Translations under genes and position numbers: made by a program
Source: Streptomyces aquilus
GTDB lineage: Bacteria > Actinomycetota > Actinomycetes > Streptomycetales > Streptomycetaceae
Direction of reading: 5' to 3'
Assembly: GCF_003955715.1 (NCBI RefSeq)
Contig: NZ_CP034463.1
Span: 8,060,001 to 8,124,000 of the forward strand
DNA length: 64,000 nt
Notes under the pieces: generated by a model
Told to the model about the DNA's origin: nothing
Seen by the model: only the letters and a program-made list of their open reading frames with translations
Database searches by the model: none
Part shown: in pieces, positions 28,524 through 37,285 of the stretch
Layout: each line of letters begins with the position of its first letter
Position numbering within the stretch: the stretch's first letter is position 1

Positions 28524-31298
28524 TCAATCGTAGAAGTCGATCACTTGGTCGAGCCAGCCAACAGCCTTCAAATCGCGGGCCAGCCAGCTGTAGGCCAGGT
28601 TCGTCGCCTGCCGTTCATGGCCCATCGAGAGCTGTTGCTCCTGCACAGCCGGAAGGCGGAAAACAGATGAGTGGATGGCGCGGATCTGCTGCCAGATGTC
28701 GTTCGGCACGTCCGGCTCTTGGGCAAGCCCCATGTCAACGACCGGGGTGTCGTGATCGCTGGCGGACGCGTCGTGATGGATGGCGAAGGCGACCGAGGCG
28801 GACCACGCCTGAGGGTCATCTGGGCTCGGCATGATGACGACGCCTTTGGCCCGGGCAGGAAGCACGCCGTACAGACCGAGTGCCGCTCCGAACTGTGGGA
28901 AGTTGGTCTCCACCAGTTCGCGGTACCCGATGAGGGCGTCCCGCAGCACGTCGGTCGTGATGGACCGGGTCAGTTCGGGCGAGTAGGTGTGCCAGTAGTA
29001 GCGAGGATTGCCACCGGTTCGATCCGGTGCGGGGTAAGGGTCCTCCAACACGTCGCCACGGACATGCTCCAGTTCGGCGTCGAGCCAGCGGACGTCATCC
29101 GAGTCGAAGGACTTGCTTCCACCGTGCCGCCACGTCGATCGGACTGTTGTTGCAGCCTGTGCCACCAGACGGTCCACTTCGGTGCGCAGGTCGCCCAGAG
29201 GGATCTGTCGGGCGGGTTTTCTGCCGTGCTGGTTCTCCATGATGAGCCGCGCGAGGAACCACAAGCGCTCGGTCGCGAGGGGGGACTTGGGCGGGACGGG
29301 CAGTGTGCGTTGGCGTAGGTGGCGGGCGAGGGGTTCGCGGAGTCGATTGCGGGTCCACTTCCACCGCGCGAGGTGCTCACCGGGCCCGTCGAACAGGCTG
29401 ATGTCGTGAAAGTGCCGAAGCCAATGCTTGGTCCCGAATTCGAGGTCGCTTCGCAGGGCCACGTCTTCATCCAGTACACCGTCACGGGCGTGCCCGACGA
29501 TCAGCACCTCCTCTGCCACCTGCCTCACGCCCCAAGGTGCGAGCTGTCCGCAATGGTGCGGCACGAGGTGCGGCGACAAGGTGTCGAGGCCCTGGAGCCA
29601 GGCGAGCATCGCCTCCCGAAGCCGGTACCCCAAGATCAGCCCAGGATCCTGGTCGTCCCCGCTGGTCAGGTTGACCCTGGCGGCGGCCCGGCGCGTCGGC
29701 GGCGACCGGTGCACGCTCCGCGATCGGTCATCCGTCTCCTTCAGGACCCAGGCGGCCGCTGCCGGATTCGTGCGGGCCATACGAAGCATCAGCTCCTCGG
29801 CGGCCTCGGGTATCGAGCCCTTGAGGGCGAACGCGAGCGCATAGCGCCAGCGGGGGAACTGGCGTGGGCCGGCGGCGAATTCGATCGACGTGTACCCGTC
29901 TTGCAGTGCCTGCGCGGCGAAGTGCTGCTCGAACAGCGGGAGCGCGAATCGGAGAAGCCCGTGATCGTGAACGACGAGACCGGTCTCCTCCAGTTCCCAG
30001 ATGACATGGCGACGGGCGAACGAATCGGCTGTAACCGCGCCCTCCACGTCCAGAATGCGTACCGCCAGGCGCGGCAGGCTGTCCCACACCTGCGGTGAAG
30101 CCTCTGGGCGTTCGTGTTGCAGGATGGACGCGGCCAGTCCTGACAGCAGCTCGTGCGTGGAGACGCGGCCGCCCCGGCCCGCGCCCAACCAGGTTGCCAG
30201 GGCGTGGACTTGCAGGGGACTCGTGAGTAACTGCTCCACCTCGTAGACCTCCAGGGTCCGGAAGTGGTCGTCGGTCGTCACCGCCCGCAGGAGATCCCAT
30301 CCTCGTGAGGGCGGCCACGGTTCGACGTCGATGCGTTCAGCCTTGTCCACCGTGCCCGCTCCTGGGCGGGTCGTCGCCAGCACGCTCATCAGCGGCCAGG
30401 TCAGGACGAGGCGGCGAGCCTCGTCGAGGAGTCGGTCGCCTTGCTGGGGGCTGACCGTGTCGAGGTTGTCCAGGACAACCCGGCACTCACGTAGTGGATC
30501 GCCGCCCATGGCGTCCTGAAGCGCGGCGGTCAGTGTCGCCGGGATGTCCCGTGCTTCCAGCCATACCGGAATCTCCACGTCGGCATCCCGCCAGGCAGCG
30601 GTCAGCCCATCGCTCCACCACTGCTCGGCCTTCTCGCTCTTGCCGGCGCCCATGGGCGCGACGAGCACCCGCAATGCCCCCTGAGGCACCTCGACTTCAG
30701 GGGTAGCCTGCCGGGCCTTCCAGGCCAGCGCAGCCTCGACGCGGTCGGCCGGAGTGCTGCGCAGGCGGATCTTGCTGCGGGCTATGCAGCTCCTGGACGC
30801 TAGCACCAGAGCTTCGGCACGTGAGCGCGAGCGGACCGAGAAGGGCAGCACGGCGGTCAGCCGGTCCATGAGATCGCCCAAACCGAACGAAGCCTTGGCG
30901 ACTTCTGCCGCCTCGGTGTCGGAGAGGGACAGATGCCGCGCCTTGGAGTGCGCCTCGACCTGAACTTGCTTCCACTCGCGCAGAACCTCCGCCGGATAGT
31001 GCTCAGGCGTGATGTCGATCTCGGAAGCGTGGCGCTCGCACAGAAGGATCAAGTTGTCGAAGCCCTGGTTGGCCTCCTTGCTCATGGCCGGGGCCCAGCG
31101 AGGCCCGCCTTCGCTACGAGCGTGGATGTGTGCCACCCGGCTGTTGAGCACGCGCTCGCCGGTCGAGGCGCTCTCCCGGTACAGCGGCTCGCGGCAATCC
31201 GGAATTCCGCACGCCAACGCCGTTGCGTACAGCTCCTTGATGGTCGCTCTGGTCGGCTCGGGGTGACGAACGGGTGGAGGGGGCGCGTCAGGGCTCAC
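28524..31298 (-). CDS. HNH nuclease-STAND NTPase fusion, putative anti-phage defence protein
   Basis: The predicted 924-residue protein starts at GTG 31298. Residues about 25-100 form an HNH-type nuclease: C30, C35, HIH (57-59), then DNLILLCERH (81-90) with N82, C87 and H90. A P-loop NTPase follows: Walker A APMGAGKS (214-221), Walker B VVLDNLD (274-280) and a sensor-like ATTRPG (308-313), the pattern of NACHT/STAND ATPases. The remaining about 500 residues are unassigned and may sense the trigger. In the Avs and bacterial NACHT systems such proteins detect phage products and activate a nuclease. Function here is inferred from architecture and the island setting. Confidence 0.75.
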   Translation of the reverse strand: MSPDAPPPPVRHPEPTRATIKELYATALACGIPDCREPLYRESASTGERVLNSRVAHIHARSEGGPRWAPAMSKEANQGFDNLILLCERHASEIDITPEHYPAEVLREWKQVQVEAHSKARHLSLSDTEAAEVAKASFGLGDLMDRLTAVLPFSVRSRSRAEALVLASRSCIARSKIRLRSTPADRVEAALAWKARQATPEVEVPQGALRVLVAPMGAGKSEKAEQWWSDGLTAAWRDADVEIPVWLEARDIPATLTAALQDAMGGDPLRECRVVLDNLDTVSPQQGDRLLDEARRLVLTWPLMSVLATTRPGAGTVDKAERIDVEPWPPSRGWDLLRAVTTDDHFRTLEVYEVEQLLTSPLQVHALATWLGAGRGGRVSTHELLSGLAASILQHERPEASPQVWDSLPRLAVRILDVEGAVTADSFARRHVIWELEETGLVVHDHGLLRFALPLFEQHFAAQALQDGYTSIEFAAGPRQFPRWRYALAFALKGSIPEAAEELMLRMARTNPAAAAWVLKETDDRSRSVHRSPPTRRAAARVNLTSGDDQDPGLILGYRLREAMLAWLQGLDTLSPHLVPHHCGQLAPWGVRQVAEEVLIVGHARDGVLDEDVALRSDLEFGTKHWLRHFHDISLFDGPGEHLARWKWTRNRLREPLARHLRQRTLPVPPKSPLATERLWFLARLIMENQHGRKPARQIPLGDLRTEVDRLVAQAATTVRSTWRHGGSKSFDSDDVRWLDAELEHVRGDVLEDPYPAPDRTGGNPRYYWHTYSPELTRSITTDVLRDALIGYRELVETNFPQFGAALGLYGVLPARAKGVVIMPSPDDPQAWSASVAFAIHHDASASDHDTPVVDMGLAQEPDVPNDIWQQIRAIHSSVFRLPAVQEQQLSMGHERQATNLAYSWLARDLKAVGWLDQVIDFYD

Positions 31299-31499
31299 GC
31301 ATCCAGTTTGACGAGTTGATCGGTGCCACCGCCGTTGAACACCCTCGACTTGTTCTGCATTTGTTAAGTAACTGCATGTTAATTGGAATAAGAAGCTCGA
31401 TGCCTCAACTCCTTTGCCAGTAAGGGACGTTGGGCCCCCGCCATGAACGAGGAAAGGACGTGACACCCCTGTACGCGCGCCGCCTCGCGCTGTTCGCCG

Positions 31500-31983
31500 C
31501 GCTGCCGGTCAGTCCGAGCGCGAGGGCCTCCTTCAACTCCGCGACCTGCTAGGCCGGGTCGGCCGTGAACACGGTGTCGGGTCCCAACTCCGGCACCAGG
31601 TAGTGGTAGTTGGTGTCGAACCACTTCGTCATCTCCAGCGGCGCCACGTCATGCGTGCCACGTGCCATGGCGAAGTAGCCGTCCAAGGCGTTCGCTTCGA
31701 CGGCGGCGCGATGGCGGGCGGGGATCGCGCCGACCGGGACGGTGGTGTCCAGGACATGGTCGTAGTACGGGAAGTCACCGGTCGGCACTTCGTGAATGCC
31801 GACGGCGGCCAGCTCCCGCCAGTTGGTGCGGCACAGTTCGGCGGCGACGGCCTGTAGAGCCTCGGCGGTGACTCGGCCCTTTCAGTAGCCCTCGATCGCC
31901 TTCTTCAGTTCCCGGTCAGGGCCTTGGCGGGGGTAGCCGTACACGGTGGCCCGTGCTGCCGTGGCTGCGGTTTTGGTGGTCAC
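31500..31983 (-). pseudogene. metE (B12-independent methionine synthase) 5' remnant
   Basis: From GTG 31983, behind AAGGAG, the frame encodes the MetE N terminus. After 33 codons there is an in-frame TGA (31882-31884), after which the frame continues with [31 protein letters not shown] and [23 protein letters not shown] at 31549-31551 follows, and homology fades soon after (QVAELKEALALGLTG). Only about 160 of some 770 residues remain, so it cannot make a working enzyme. The upstream leader still carries a cobalamin riboswitch. Confidence 0.85.
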
Positions 31984-32136
31984 GGAGATCTCCTTCGCGA
32001 GATGAATCCCTGAGATCCCTGGTGACGGGACGAGAGCGCGAAGGGGTGACGGACCGGGCGGGAACCGATCCGCGCGGCATGGCGCGGTCGTCCGCCTGGT
32101 ATGTACGCCGACCCGCCCACGAGGTCACCGGGATAT

Positions 32137-32161
32137 CCGTGTACGAGCCGGTCGTACACGG
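32137..32161 (-). promoter_or_regulatory. Perfect hairpin just downstream of the B12 box
   Basis: CCGTGTACGA and TCGTACACGG form perfect ten-base arms around a five-base loop. It lies six bases past the conserved B12 box on the transcribed strand. It may be the expression-platform hairpin of the riboswitch. There is no T-run, so a simple intrinsic terminator is less likely. Confidence 0.5.
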
Positions 32162-32164
32162 GCA

Positions 32165-32365
32165 GTTGGCAGGTCTTCGGACTCGCGGGCACGCCCTCCT
32201 TGGTCGGAGGACACCTATTGGCCGTCGCTTCCCAGGCCCTGTACGTCGGACCCAGTGCGTATGACGGCGGTCGCTCCCACTCACCGCTGCGGGGCAGTCC
32301 CGGATTCCCACCGGGTTCCCTCTTACGGCGCATCCCGCCTGGTGGACGGGGTGAACCAGCTGCAC
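32165..32365 (-). ncRNA. Cobalamin (B12) riboswitch upstream of the metE remnant
   Basis: Read on the minus strand, the leader has the conserved cobalamin core. It shows GGGAACCCGGTGGGAATCC, then CTGCCCCGCAGCGGTGA (plus-strand 32281-32300), and ends with the B12 box GAGTCCGAAGACCTGCC (plus-strand 32168-32184). Such switches shut off metE when B12 is plentiful. The order and spacing are canonical, about 185 bases before the metE GTG. As the gene is broken, the switch is now an orphan unless it controls something else. Confidence 0.88.
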
Positions 32366-32375
32366 AGGCCAGCCT

Positions 32376-32720
32376 ACGGCAGTCCTTCGGTACTGCGGAT
32401 GCCATCGAGATCTCGGATGGTGAGGTGGAACACGCAGACCGGGATGCCTGGCGTGCGTCGAGGACGGGAAATGCCGCGCCTTGAAAGCCTCGTAGGGCGA
32501 TCCCCCGAGGGACGCAGGAGTGCGTTGCCCGGTCTGGATTTGGTGGGTCTGTCAGATCACCCGTGGCCGTCGTGGGGTGATCCGGCCGACATCACTGAAC
32601 TCCGGAGGTCGGCCGACGAGCCTCGGTCTCAGACGTCGGCTGGATCGGGCGCGTCGTCCCACCAGTTCGGCTCTTCCTCCTGCACCTGATCCGGGATCTC
32701 GACGGGATGGGTGCAGCGCT
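32376..32720. other. Intergenic stretch without recognisable gene
   Basis: No convincing coding frame or repeat is seen between the riboswitch and the 439-residue protein gene. It presumably holds the promoter of the riboswitch transcript (minus strand). Confidence 0.4.
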
Positions 32721-34040
32721 TCATGGCCGGCGCCCCGGTCTCGGGGTGAACGGTTTCCTTGAGGCCATGGTGGTCAGCGGGGCCTCATGCCAGCGGGGGA
32801 CCTCGTACCCAGGAATAGCGTGGTGGAGTTCGACAGCCTTGTCGATCTTCCCGTTGAGAGTGGTCACCGAGGCAGAGGCTGCCTCCGGCGGCCCCATCGG
32901 TGCGTTGCGCTCTTTCCACGCCGCGGCGGAGTCTGCGGCGCGCCAGGCGAAACAAATCATCTGCCCAGGGGTGTACCCGTGCCCGAACCCTCGGCGAATG
33001 ACGTCCGTGAGTTCTTCCCGCCGGGTCTCCGGCACTTCGGGGTAGTCGTACTTTTTGGTGAGCAGGCCGTTGAGGTATGAGGCGACATTGGTCACCTCCA
33101 TCTCGTCCGCCAACGCCGTGAAGGCTTCGCGAGCCGCGGCCCCCTGAGGGCCAGGCCGGGTCTTGAAGCTGTTCGTGATCTCCTTCACGCGTTCCTGAAC
33201 GGCTGATCGGTCGCCGATGAGTCGCCATACGACCTCGTCGGCGGCGAACGTGATGTCGTCCCTGTTCTTGGAGAGGCCGAAAGCTTGCGGTGGGGTTTCC
33301 CGGGAGATGGCGATGAGGTGTGAATAGTAGAGCGCCAGCAGAAGTTCTCTGTCCCTTGCGGTGTCGCCGGTCCAGCCCATCGCGCCGACACCCGTGATGC
33401 TCGGGAGCGGCCTGCCAGGATTTCGGGTGGCATAGCTGGCCAACGCCACGTAGAGGGCCATGGCTTGAGGGGTGTCATCCTGGAGGCGGCTGCTGGACGC
33501 AGTCTTCGCCTCCTCGTCCTGGATGGCTGCGGCAACCAGGCACTCGAATTCTTCGGCCTCCTGTTTCTCACGCTCCTGCTCGGCACGCTTTTGCTCAGCG
33601 GCGAGCCGCTGCCGCTCCGCCTTCTCGCGCTGCTGGATCGCCGAGCAGTCGCCGCAGAGGTAGGAGGGGGCTTCGGCGTCCAGGTATTTGCCGCCGACCT
33701 TGTTGGCCCAGGACCGGTTGGTGACGCTGATCGGTTCGGAGCAGTTGGCGCAAGGGCAGTTCAGCAGGATGGCGTGAGAGTGCGCTGTCGCCACCGCGCC
33801 GACAGCGCCGGCCACGCCGATGCTGTTCACGGTTCGCGCCCATGTGCCGTCATCCTTGATCTCCCAGTAAAGGGTGCTGATCCGCTGGGCATCTTCGGGG
33901 GCATCGTGATTGATCACCACTCGGATGCGGGCGGCATCTACGGGAAATTCCCGGATGATCGGCTGCGGGGCAGCCGACTGCTGTGGCGGTTGGTTCTTCT
34001 TGGCTCGTTCCCGCTTGCGACGGCGTTGGCGCTTACCCAC
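32721..34040 (-). CDS. Hypothetical protein with two CxxC motifs and a charged helical region
   Basis: I do not recognise the 439-residue protein. It begins with a very basic stretch (MGKRQRRRKRERAKK). Two cysteine pairs follow, CPCANC near residue 95 and CGDC near residue 130, about 30 residues apart, probably one zinc-binding site. Next is a Glu/Gln/Arg-rich likely coiled coil (REKAERQRLAAEQKRAEQER). The C-terminal half looks globular, with TPGQMICFAWRAADSAAAW. Basic N terminus plus zinc motif suggest nucleic-acid or ribosome contact, but that is only a guess. Base composition is lower in GC than the flanking core genes. Confidence 0.6.
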   Translation of the reverse strand: MGKRQRRRKRERAKKNQPPQQSAAPQPIIREFPVDAARIRVVINHDAPEDAQRISTLYWEIKDDGTWARTVNSIGVAGAVGAVATAHSHAILLNCPCANCSEPISVTNRSWANKVGGKYLDAEAPSYLCGDCSAIQQREKAERQRLAAEQKRAEQEREKQEAEEFECLVAAAIQDEEAKTASSSRLQDDTPQAMALYVALASYATRNPGRPLPSITGVGAMGWTGDTARDRELLLALYYSHLIAISRETPPQAFGLSKNRDDITFAADEVVWRLIGDRSAVQERVKEITNSFKTRPGPQGAAAREAFTALADEMEVTNVASYLNGLLTKKYDYPEVPETRREELTDVIRRGFGHGYTPGQMICFAWRAADSAAAWKERNAPMGPPEAASASVTTLNGKIDKAVELHHAIPGYEVPRWHEAPLTTMASRKPFTPRPGRRP

Positions 34041-34295
34041 CCGTTCCTCCCCGGTTCATGTCGGGATGGTGACGCACTCGCGCTGTGCATGGGCGATTTT
34101 TCGCCGACCGCGACGGGCGGCGAAACGTTCCTCGGGGGCTACCGTCCAGCCAAAGCCACCTTGGTCGTGGCTGCGGCGAGCGGTGCGGTCCAATACTGCA
34201 TCCCTCAGGTCGCCCATGTTCGCCGTCGATAGTGGACTCCTCAGGCGATTGTGCGCCCTCTCTGATTGTCAGTGGGTAATTTCTATGCTGGACGG

Positions 34296-34740
34296 ATGGC
34301 CAATGGCGTGTGTCACACGGAGTACGGCATCGAGATCTACCTGACCAGACCTGACCTTGGAGTGGACGGTTACCCCGGTCTGCTCGAAGAGATCATGACC
34401 CGCGTCTCCGATCGAAACCCGCAGCTGGTGGAGTGCCTTGCACACCACCAGGGAAAAGAATGCGCGTCAGAAGCAGGCGGAAAGTCGCCCTGGATGTTCA
34501 TCAGGCGTGCTCGTGTCGGCGGGCGCACCCCTCTTGTCGCCGCGCATCTGCCGGTCACACACAAGGCGACTCCGGCGGAGAGCGCACAACACAAGGCCAC
34601 CAAAGAGCGGATCATCGTGGCAGCCTCGCCGTTGCGGTCTGGACGCAGATGCTGAAGTCTCCAATGCGAATCGGCGGAGTGTCCCCGATGCCCTCGTCAC
34701 TGGGCCCACGGGTATCCGCATCGGGTGGGAGATCCAGTGA
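34296..34740 (+). pseudogene. CoiA-like nuclease family gene, frameshifted and truncated
   Basis: The frame from ATG 34296 encodes VCHTEYGIEIYLTRPDLGVD, SPWMFIRRARVGG and ESAQHKATKERIIVAAS, then drifts to a stop at 34655. In another frame the protein continues with CGLDADAEVSNANRRSVPDA and VTGPTGIRIGWEIQ, then stops. The combined sequence matches the competence-protein CoiA-like PD-(D/E)xK pattern: HKxxKE, then E, RxVPDALV and WEIQ. A shift near 34630 and the stop right after WEIQ mark it as broken. Confidence 0.65.
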
Positions 34741-34852
34741 GGCTCTTTCATCCTCTGTAGCCGCAGGTCAGTAGGGTGTGAACGGTCCAGACGAGGTCGC
34801 CCACAGGTCGGGGAGCCATGCCCCTCCACCCTCGGGTCCCGGGGATTGCGGG

Positions 34853-35230
34853 TCACGCTGGGGTCAGTAGGTCTGCGTGGCCCGTTCGCCGGAGGTAGTC
34901 GATCACCGCGTCTCGGCTCTTCTCCAGGCACACGATCCTGTTCTCGACGACGCGCAGCTCGCGAGCGAGCTCCTCTACCAGGGGCTGGGTGCACGCGCCT
35001 CCCGCGTCCTGGGCCGAGGGAGCCTCGATGTCCAGCACGATCTTGATCATCCTCGTCGACAGACCAGCCTCGACGAGCGCCCGGACGTGACGTGCATGCT
35101 CGACCTGGTCCTCGGAGTAGTCGCGGTAGCCGTTGGTCGACCGTGCCGCCTCGATGAGCCCCTGCTGCTCGTAGTAGCGGAGCATCCGAGCCGGTGCTCC
35201 CACCTTTTGGGCGGCCTCACTGATCTTCAT
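34853..35230 (-). CDS. MerR family transcriptional regulator
   Basis: The 125-residue protein has the MerR winged helix MKISEAAQKVGAPARMLRYY followed by EQQGLIEAARSTNGYRDY and a C-terminal dimerisation helix. ATG 35230 follows a strong GAGGAGG. One Cys (GGACTQPL) lies in the region where metal or redox MerR proteins bind ligands, but a single Cys does not define a class. It diverges from the NmrA-type gene, and a palindrome sits between them. Confidence 0.87.
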   Translation of the reverse strand: MKISEAAQKVGAPARMLRYYEQQGLIEAARSTNGYRDYSEDQVEHARHVRALVEAGLSTRMIKIVLDIEAPSAQDAGGACTQPLVEELARELRVVENRIVCLEKSRDAVIDYLRRTGHADLLTPA

Positions 35231-35264
35231 CACTCGTTCCTCCTCGCAGGTCGCCGACTTGACC

Positions 35265-35280
35265 TTGACATTGATGTCAA
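35265..35280. promoter_or_regulatory. MerR-type operator palindrome
   Basis: TTGACATTGATGTCAA consists of two perfect seven-base arms around TG. It lies 34 bases upstream of the merR start and 73 bases upstream of the NmrA-type gene. Dyads of this length between divergent MerR and target genes are typical MerR-family operators inside the promoter spacer. Confidence 0.65.
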
Positions 35281-35352
35281 AGTTTACGGTCACTCTCAAG
35301 GCCCCAGCGACCAGATCACGCTGGGGAAGGCGAACACGAGAGCGATCTTCAG

Positions 35353-36294
35353 ATGACCAACGACAGTTCGATCCGCACATCCCGGGACATCCTCATCATC
35401 GGAGCCGGGGAGCTCGGCATGCCCGTCATCCGCAACGTCGTCCGACGAGCGAAGGACGTGGAGGGCTCGTCCGTCAGCGTGCTCCTGCGGGCCGGCGCCA
35501 TCGCGTCCACGGCACCCGACAAGCAGCGCGACGTCGCTGAGATCAAGAACCTGGGCGTGAAGATCGTCGAAGGGGACCTCGTGAAGAACACCGTCGACGA
35601 GCTCGCCTCCCTCTTCGCCGACTACGACACGGTCATCGGGTGCACGGGCATCACCGCCGGCCTCGAAACCCCGATGAAGGTCGCCGAAGCCGCCCTCCAG
35701 GCGAGGGTTCCGCGGTACTTCCCGTGGCAGTTCGGCGTCGATTTCGACGTCATCGGCCGAGGGAGCCCGCAGGACATTTTCGACTCCCAGCTGGACGTCC
35801 GTGACCTGCTCCGGTCCCAGGATCAGACCGAGTGGGTCATCATCTCCACCGGCATGTTCATGAACTACCTCTTCGAGCCCGGCTCGGGCATGGTGGACCT
35901 GCCCAACGACACCGTCAACGCGCTGGGAAGTCTCGAGACGGCGGTCACCGTGACGACGCCCGAAGACATCGGCGTCCTGACTGCGGACATCCTCTTCGCC
36001 GAACCTCGCATCCGTAACGAGATCGTCTACCTCGCCGGTGACACCATCACCTACGGCGCGCTGGCCGAGACGCTCGAGACCGTGCTGGAGCGTCCGTTCC
36101 GCCGAGTGGTGTGGACGGTTCCGTCGCTGCTCGACGAGCTGGCCGCCGACCCGGACAACATGACACGGAAGTACCGGGCGGTCTTCGCGCAGGGCCGCGG
36201 CGTCGCGTGGGCGAAGGACGACACCTACAACGCACGCCACGCGATCCCCGTGACCGGCCTCCGTCAGTGGGTCGAGGAGAACCTCGTCGGCTGA
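35353..36294 (+). CDS. NmrA/isoflavone reductase-like NAD(P)-binding protein
   Basis: The 313-residue protein has the Rossmann motif ILIIGAGELGMPVIRNVVRR and the atypical-SDR pieces VPRYFPWQFGVDFDVIG and TEWVIISTGMFMNYLFEPG, as in aromatic alcohol/isoflavone reductase-like proteins. It probably reduces or senses a small electrophile with NADPH. The divergent MerR gene is its likely regulator. A GC-rich hairpin about 90 bases downstream may end its transcript. Confidence 0.82.
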   Translation: MTNDSSIRTSRDILIIGAGELGMPVIRNVVRRAKDVEGSSVSVLLRAGAIASTAPDKQRDVAEIKNLGVKIVEGDLVKNTVDELASLFADYDTVIGCTGITAGLETPMKVAEAALQARVPRYFPWQFGVDFDVIGRGSPQDIFDSQLDVRDLLRSQDQTEWVIISTGMFMNYLFEPGSGMVDLPNDTVNALGSLETAVTVTTPEDIGVLTADILFAEPRIRNEIVYLAGDTITYGALAETLETVLERPFRRVVWTVPSLLDELAADPDNMTRKYRAVFAQGRGVAWAKDDTYNARHAIPVTGLRQWVEENLVG

Positions 36295-36607
36295 CGCATC
36301 CCTAGCCCCTGCGTGCGTGGCGTCGGCCCGCAGTTCCTCACCGGCGACCTCCAGGGCTGCCATGACCCACCGGATCACGCGTACAGGCCCCCAAGCGCCA
36401 TGGGGGCCGACGGGCGCAGTCGGCCTGAGGTCGCGTCTTCGATGCCAGCCGCTGTAACGGACGGCGATCGACGTACGCTGTCCGCCTCTGCCTCCGTGGT
36501 CCCTCACACCGACCCACCGGGTTCACTCTCCAACGGCATCGCGGGCAGACGGTCTTCGAGGATCTCGGACGAGCCGAAAGCGAGAATCCGGACGCTGAGC
36601 CGGGTGA
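36295..36607. other. Intergenic stretch between the NmrA-type gene and the AbiEii-like gene
   Basis: About 310 bases without a credible gene on either strand. The only structure is a hairpin at 36386-36408 with arms GGCCCCC and GGGGGCC and a nine-base loop, a possible terminator without a T-run. Confidence 0.45.
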
Positions 36608-37285
36608 TCAGTCGATGTCGCGGTCACAAGACTCTTCGAGGAGACGGGTCGCGAGGTCGTCGGCCCACTCCACGGCCCAGGCGCGCAGGGCGGTAATGGT
36701 GGTCTCGTCGAGGCCGTAGGCGGTGAAGGCTTCGTCGTCGGTCCACTCGGCGCCGGTGAGGTTCGCCTGGAGGTCCTCGCGCTCGAAACGGCCGCGGGCG
36801 TGTCGGCGGCCGAACTCTTCGAGCTCGGCGTTACTCCAGCGATGGGAGGCCGCGTACACGTCGATCAGGTCGCGTGGCGCTCCGCGGTCGGCGAGGGCAC
36901 GAACCTTGGTCCCGATCACGTCCTCCTCGGCGAGGACGGGCCCGTACGGGCTCTGGGCGACGGGCCTCCAGAAGATTTCCTTGAGGATGTCGACCTCGCA
37001 CTCCTGCCCGGTGGCGGGGTCCGCCACGGTGAAGCGGGCGGACAGCGGGGCAGTTTCCAGTGCCTGCACCTTCCAGCCCCGGGCTGTCAGGCCGCTGCAG
37101 AGCGCCGCTGCGATGTCGGCCATGGGCGCCGGGTTCTCGGTGGCGACATCGAGATCCTGGCTGGGGCGGTTCACGAGGCGGTGTGCCCTCACCGCATACC
37201 CGCCGGTGAGGACCAGGGGATACGGCGAGCCAAGGGCGATCACATCCGCCAGGAGCCGCGTGTGCAGCTCCGGCATGTCCGTCAC
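36608..37285 (-). CDS. AbiEii/AbiGii-like nucleotidyltransferase (toxin-type)
   Basis: The 225-residue protein has the minimal nucleotidyltransferase signature: LVLTGGYAVRAHRL (GG at 28-29), then QDLDVAT (D44 and D46), and later CEVDILKEIF and KVRALADRGAPRDLIDVY, which match the AbiEii family. AbiEii enzymes are toxins of type IV toxin-antitoxin systems and abortive infection modules. GTG 37285 overlaps the upstream stop (GTGA); ATG 37276 is an alternative. No AbiEi-type antitoxin with a winged helix is seen; the upstream partner is of unknown family. Confidence 0.78.
   Translation of the reverse strand: MTDMPELHTRLLADVIALGSPYPLVLTGGYAVRAHRLVNRPSQDLDVATENPAPMADIAAALCSGLTARGWKVQALETAPLSARFTVADPATGQECEVDILKEIFWRPVAQSPYGPVLAEEDVIGTKVRALADRGAPRDLIDVYAASHRWSNAELEEFGRRHARGRFEREDLQANLTGAEWTDDEAFTAYGLDETTITALRAWAVEWADDLATRLLEESCDRDID

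Noticed and set aside
31980..32484. Open frames over the riboswitch region on both strands
   Set aside because: They coincide with conserved RNA structure and have no protein motifs.
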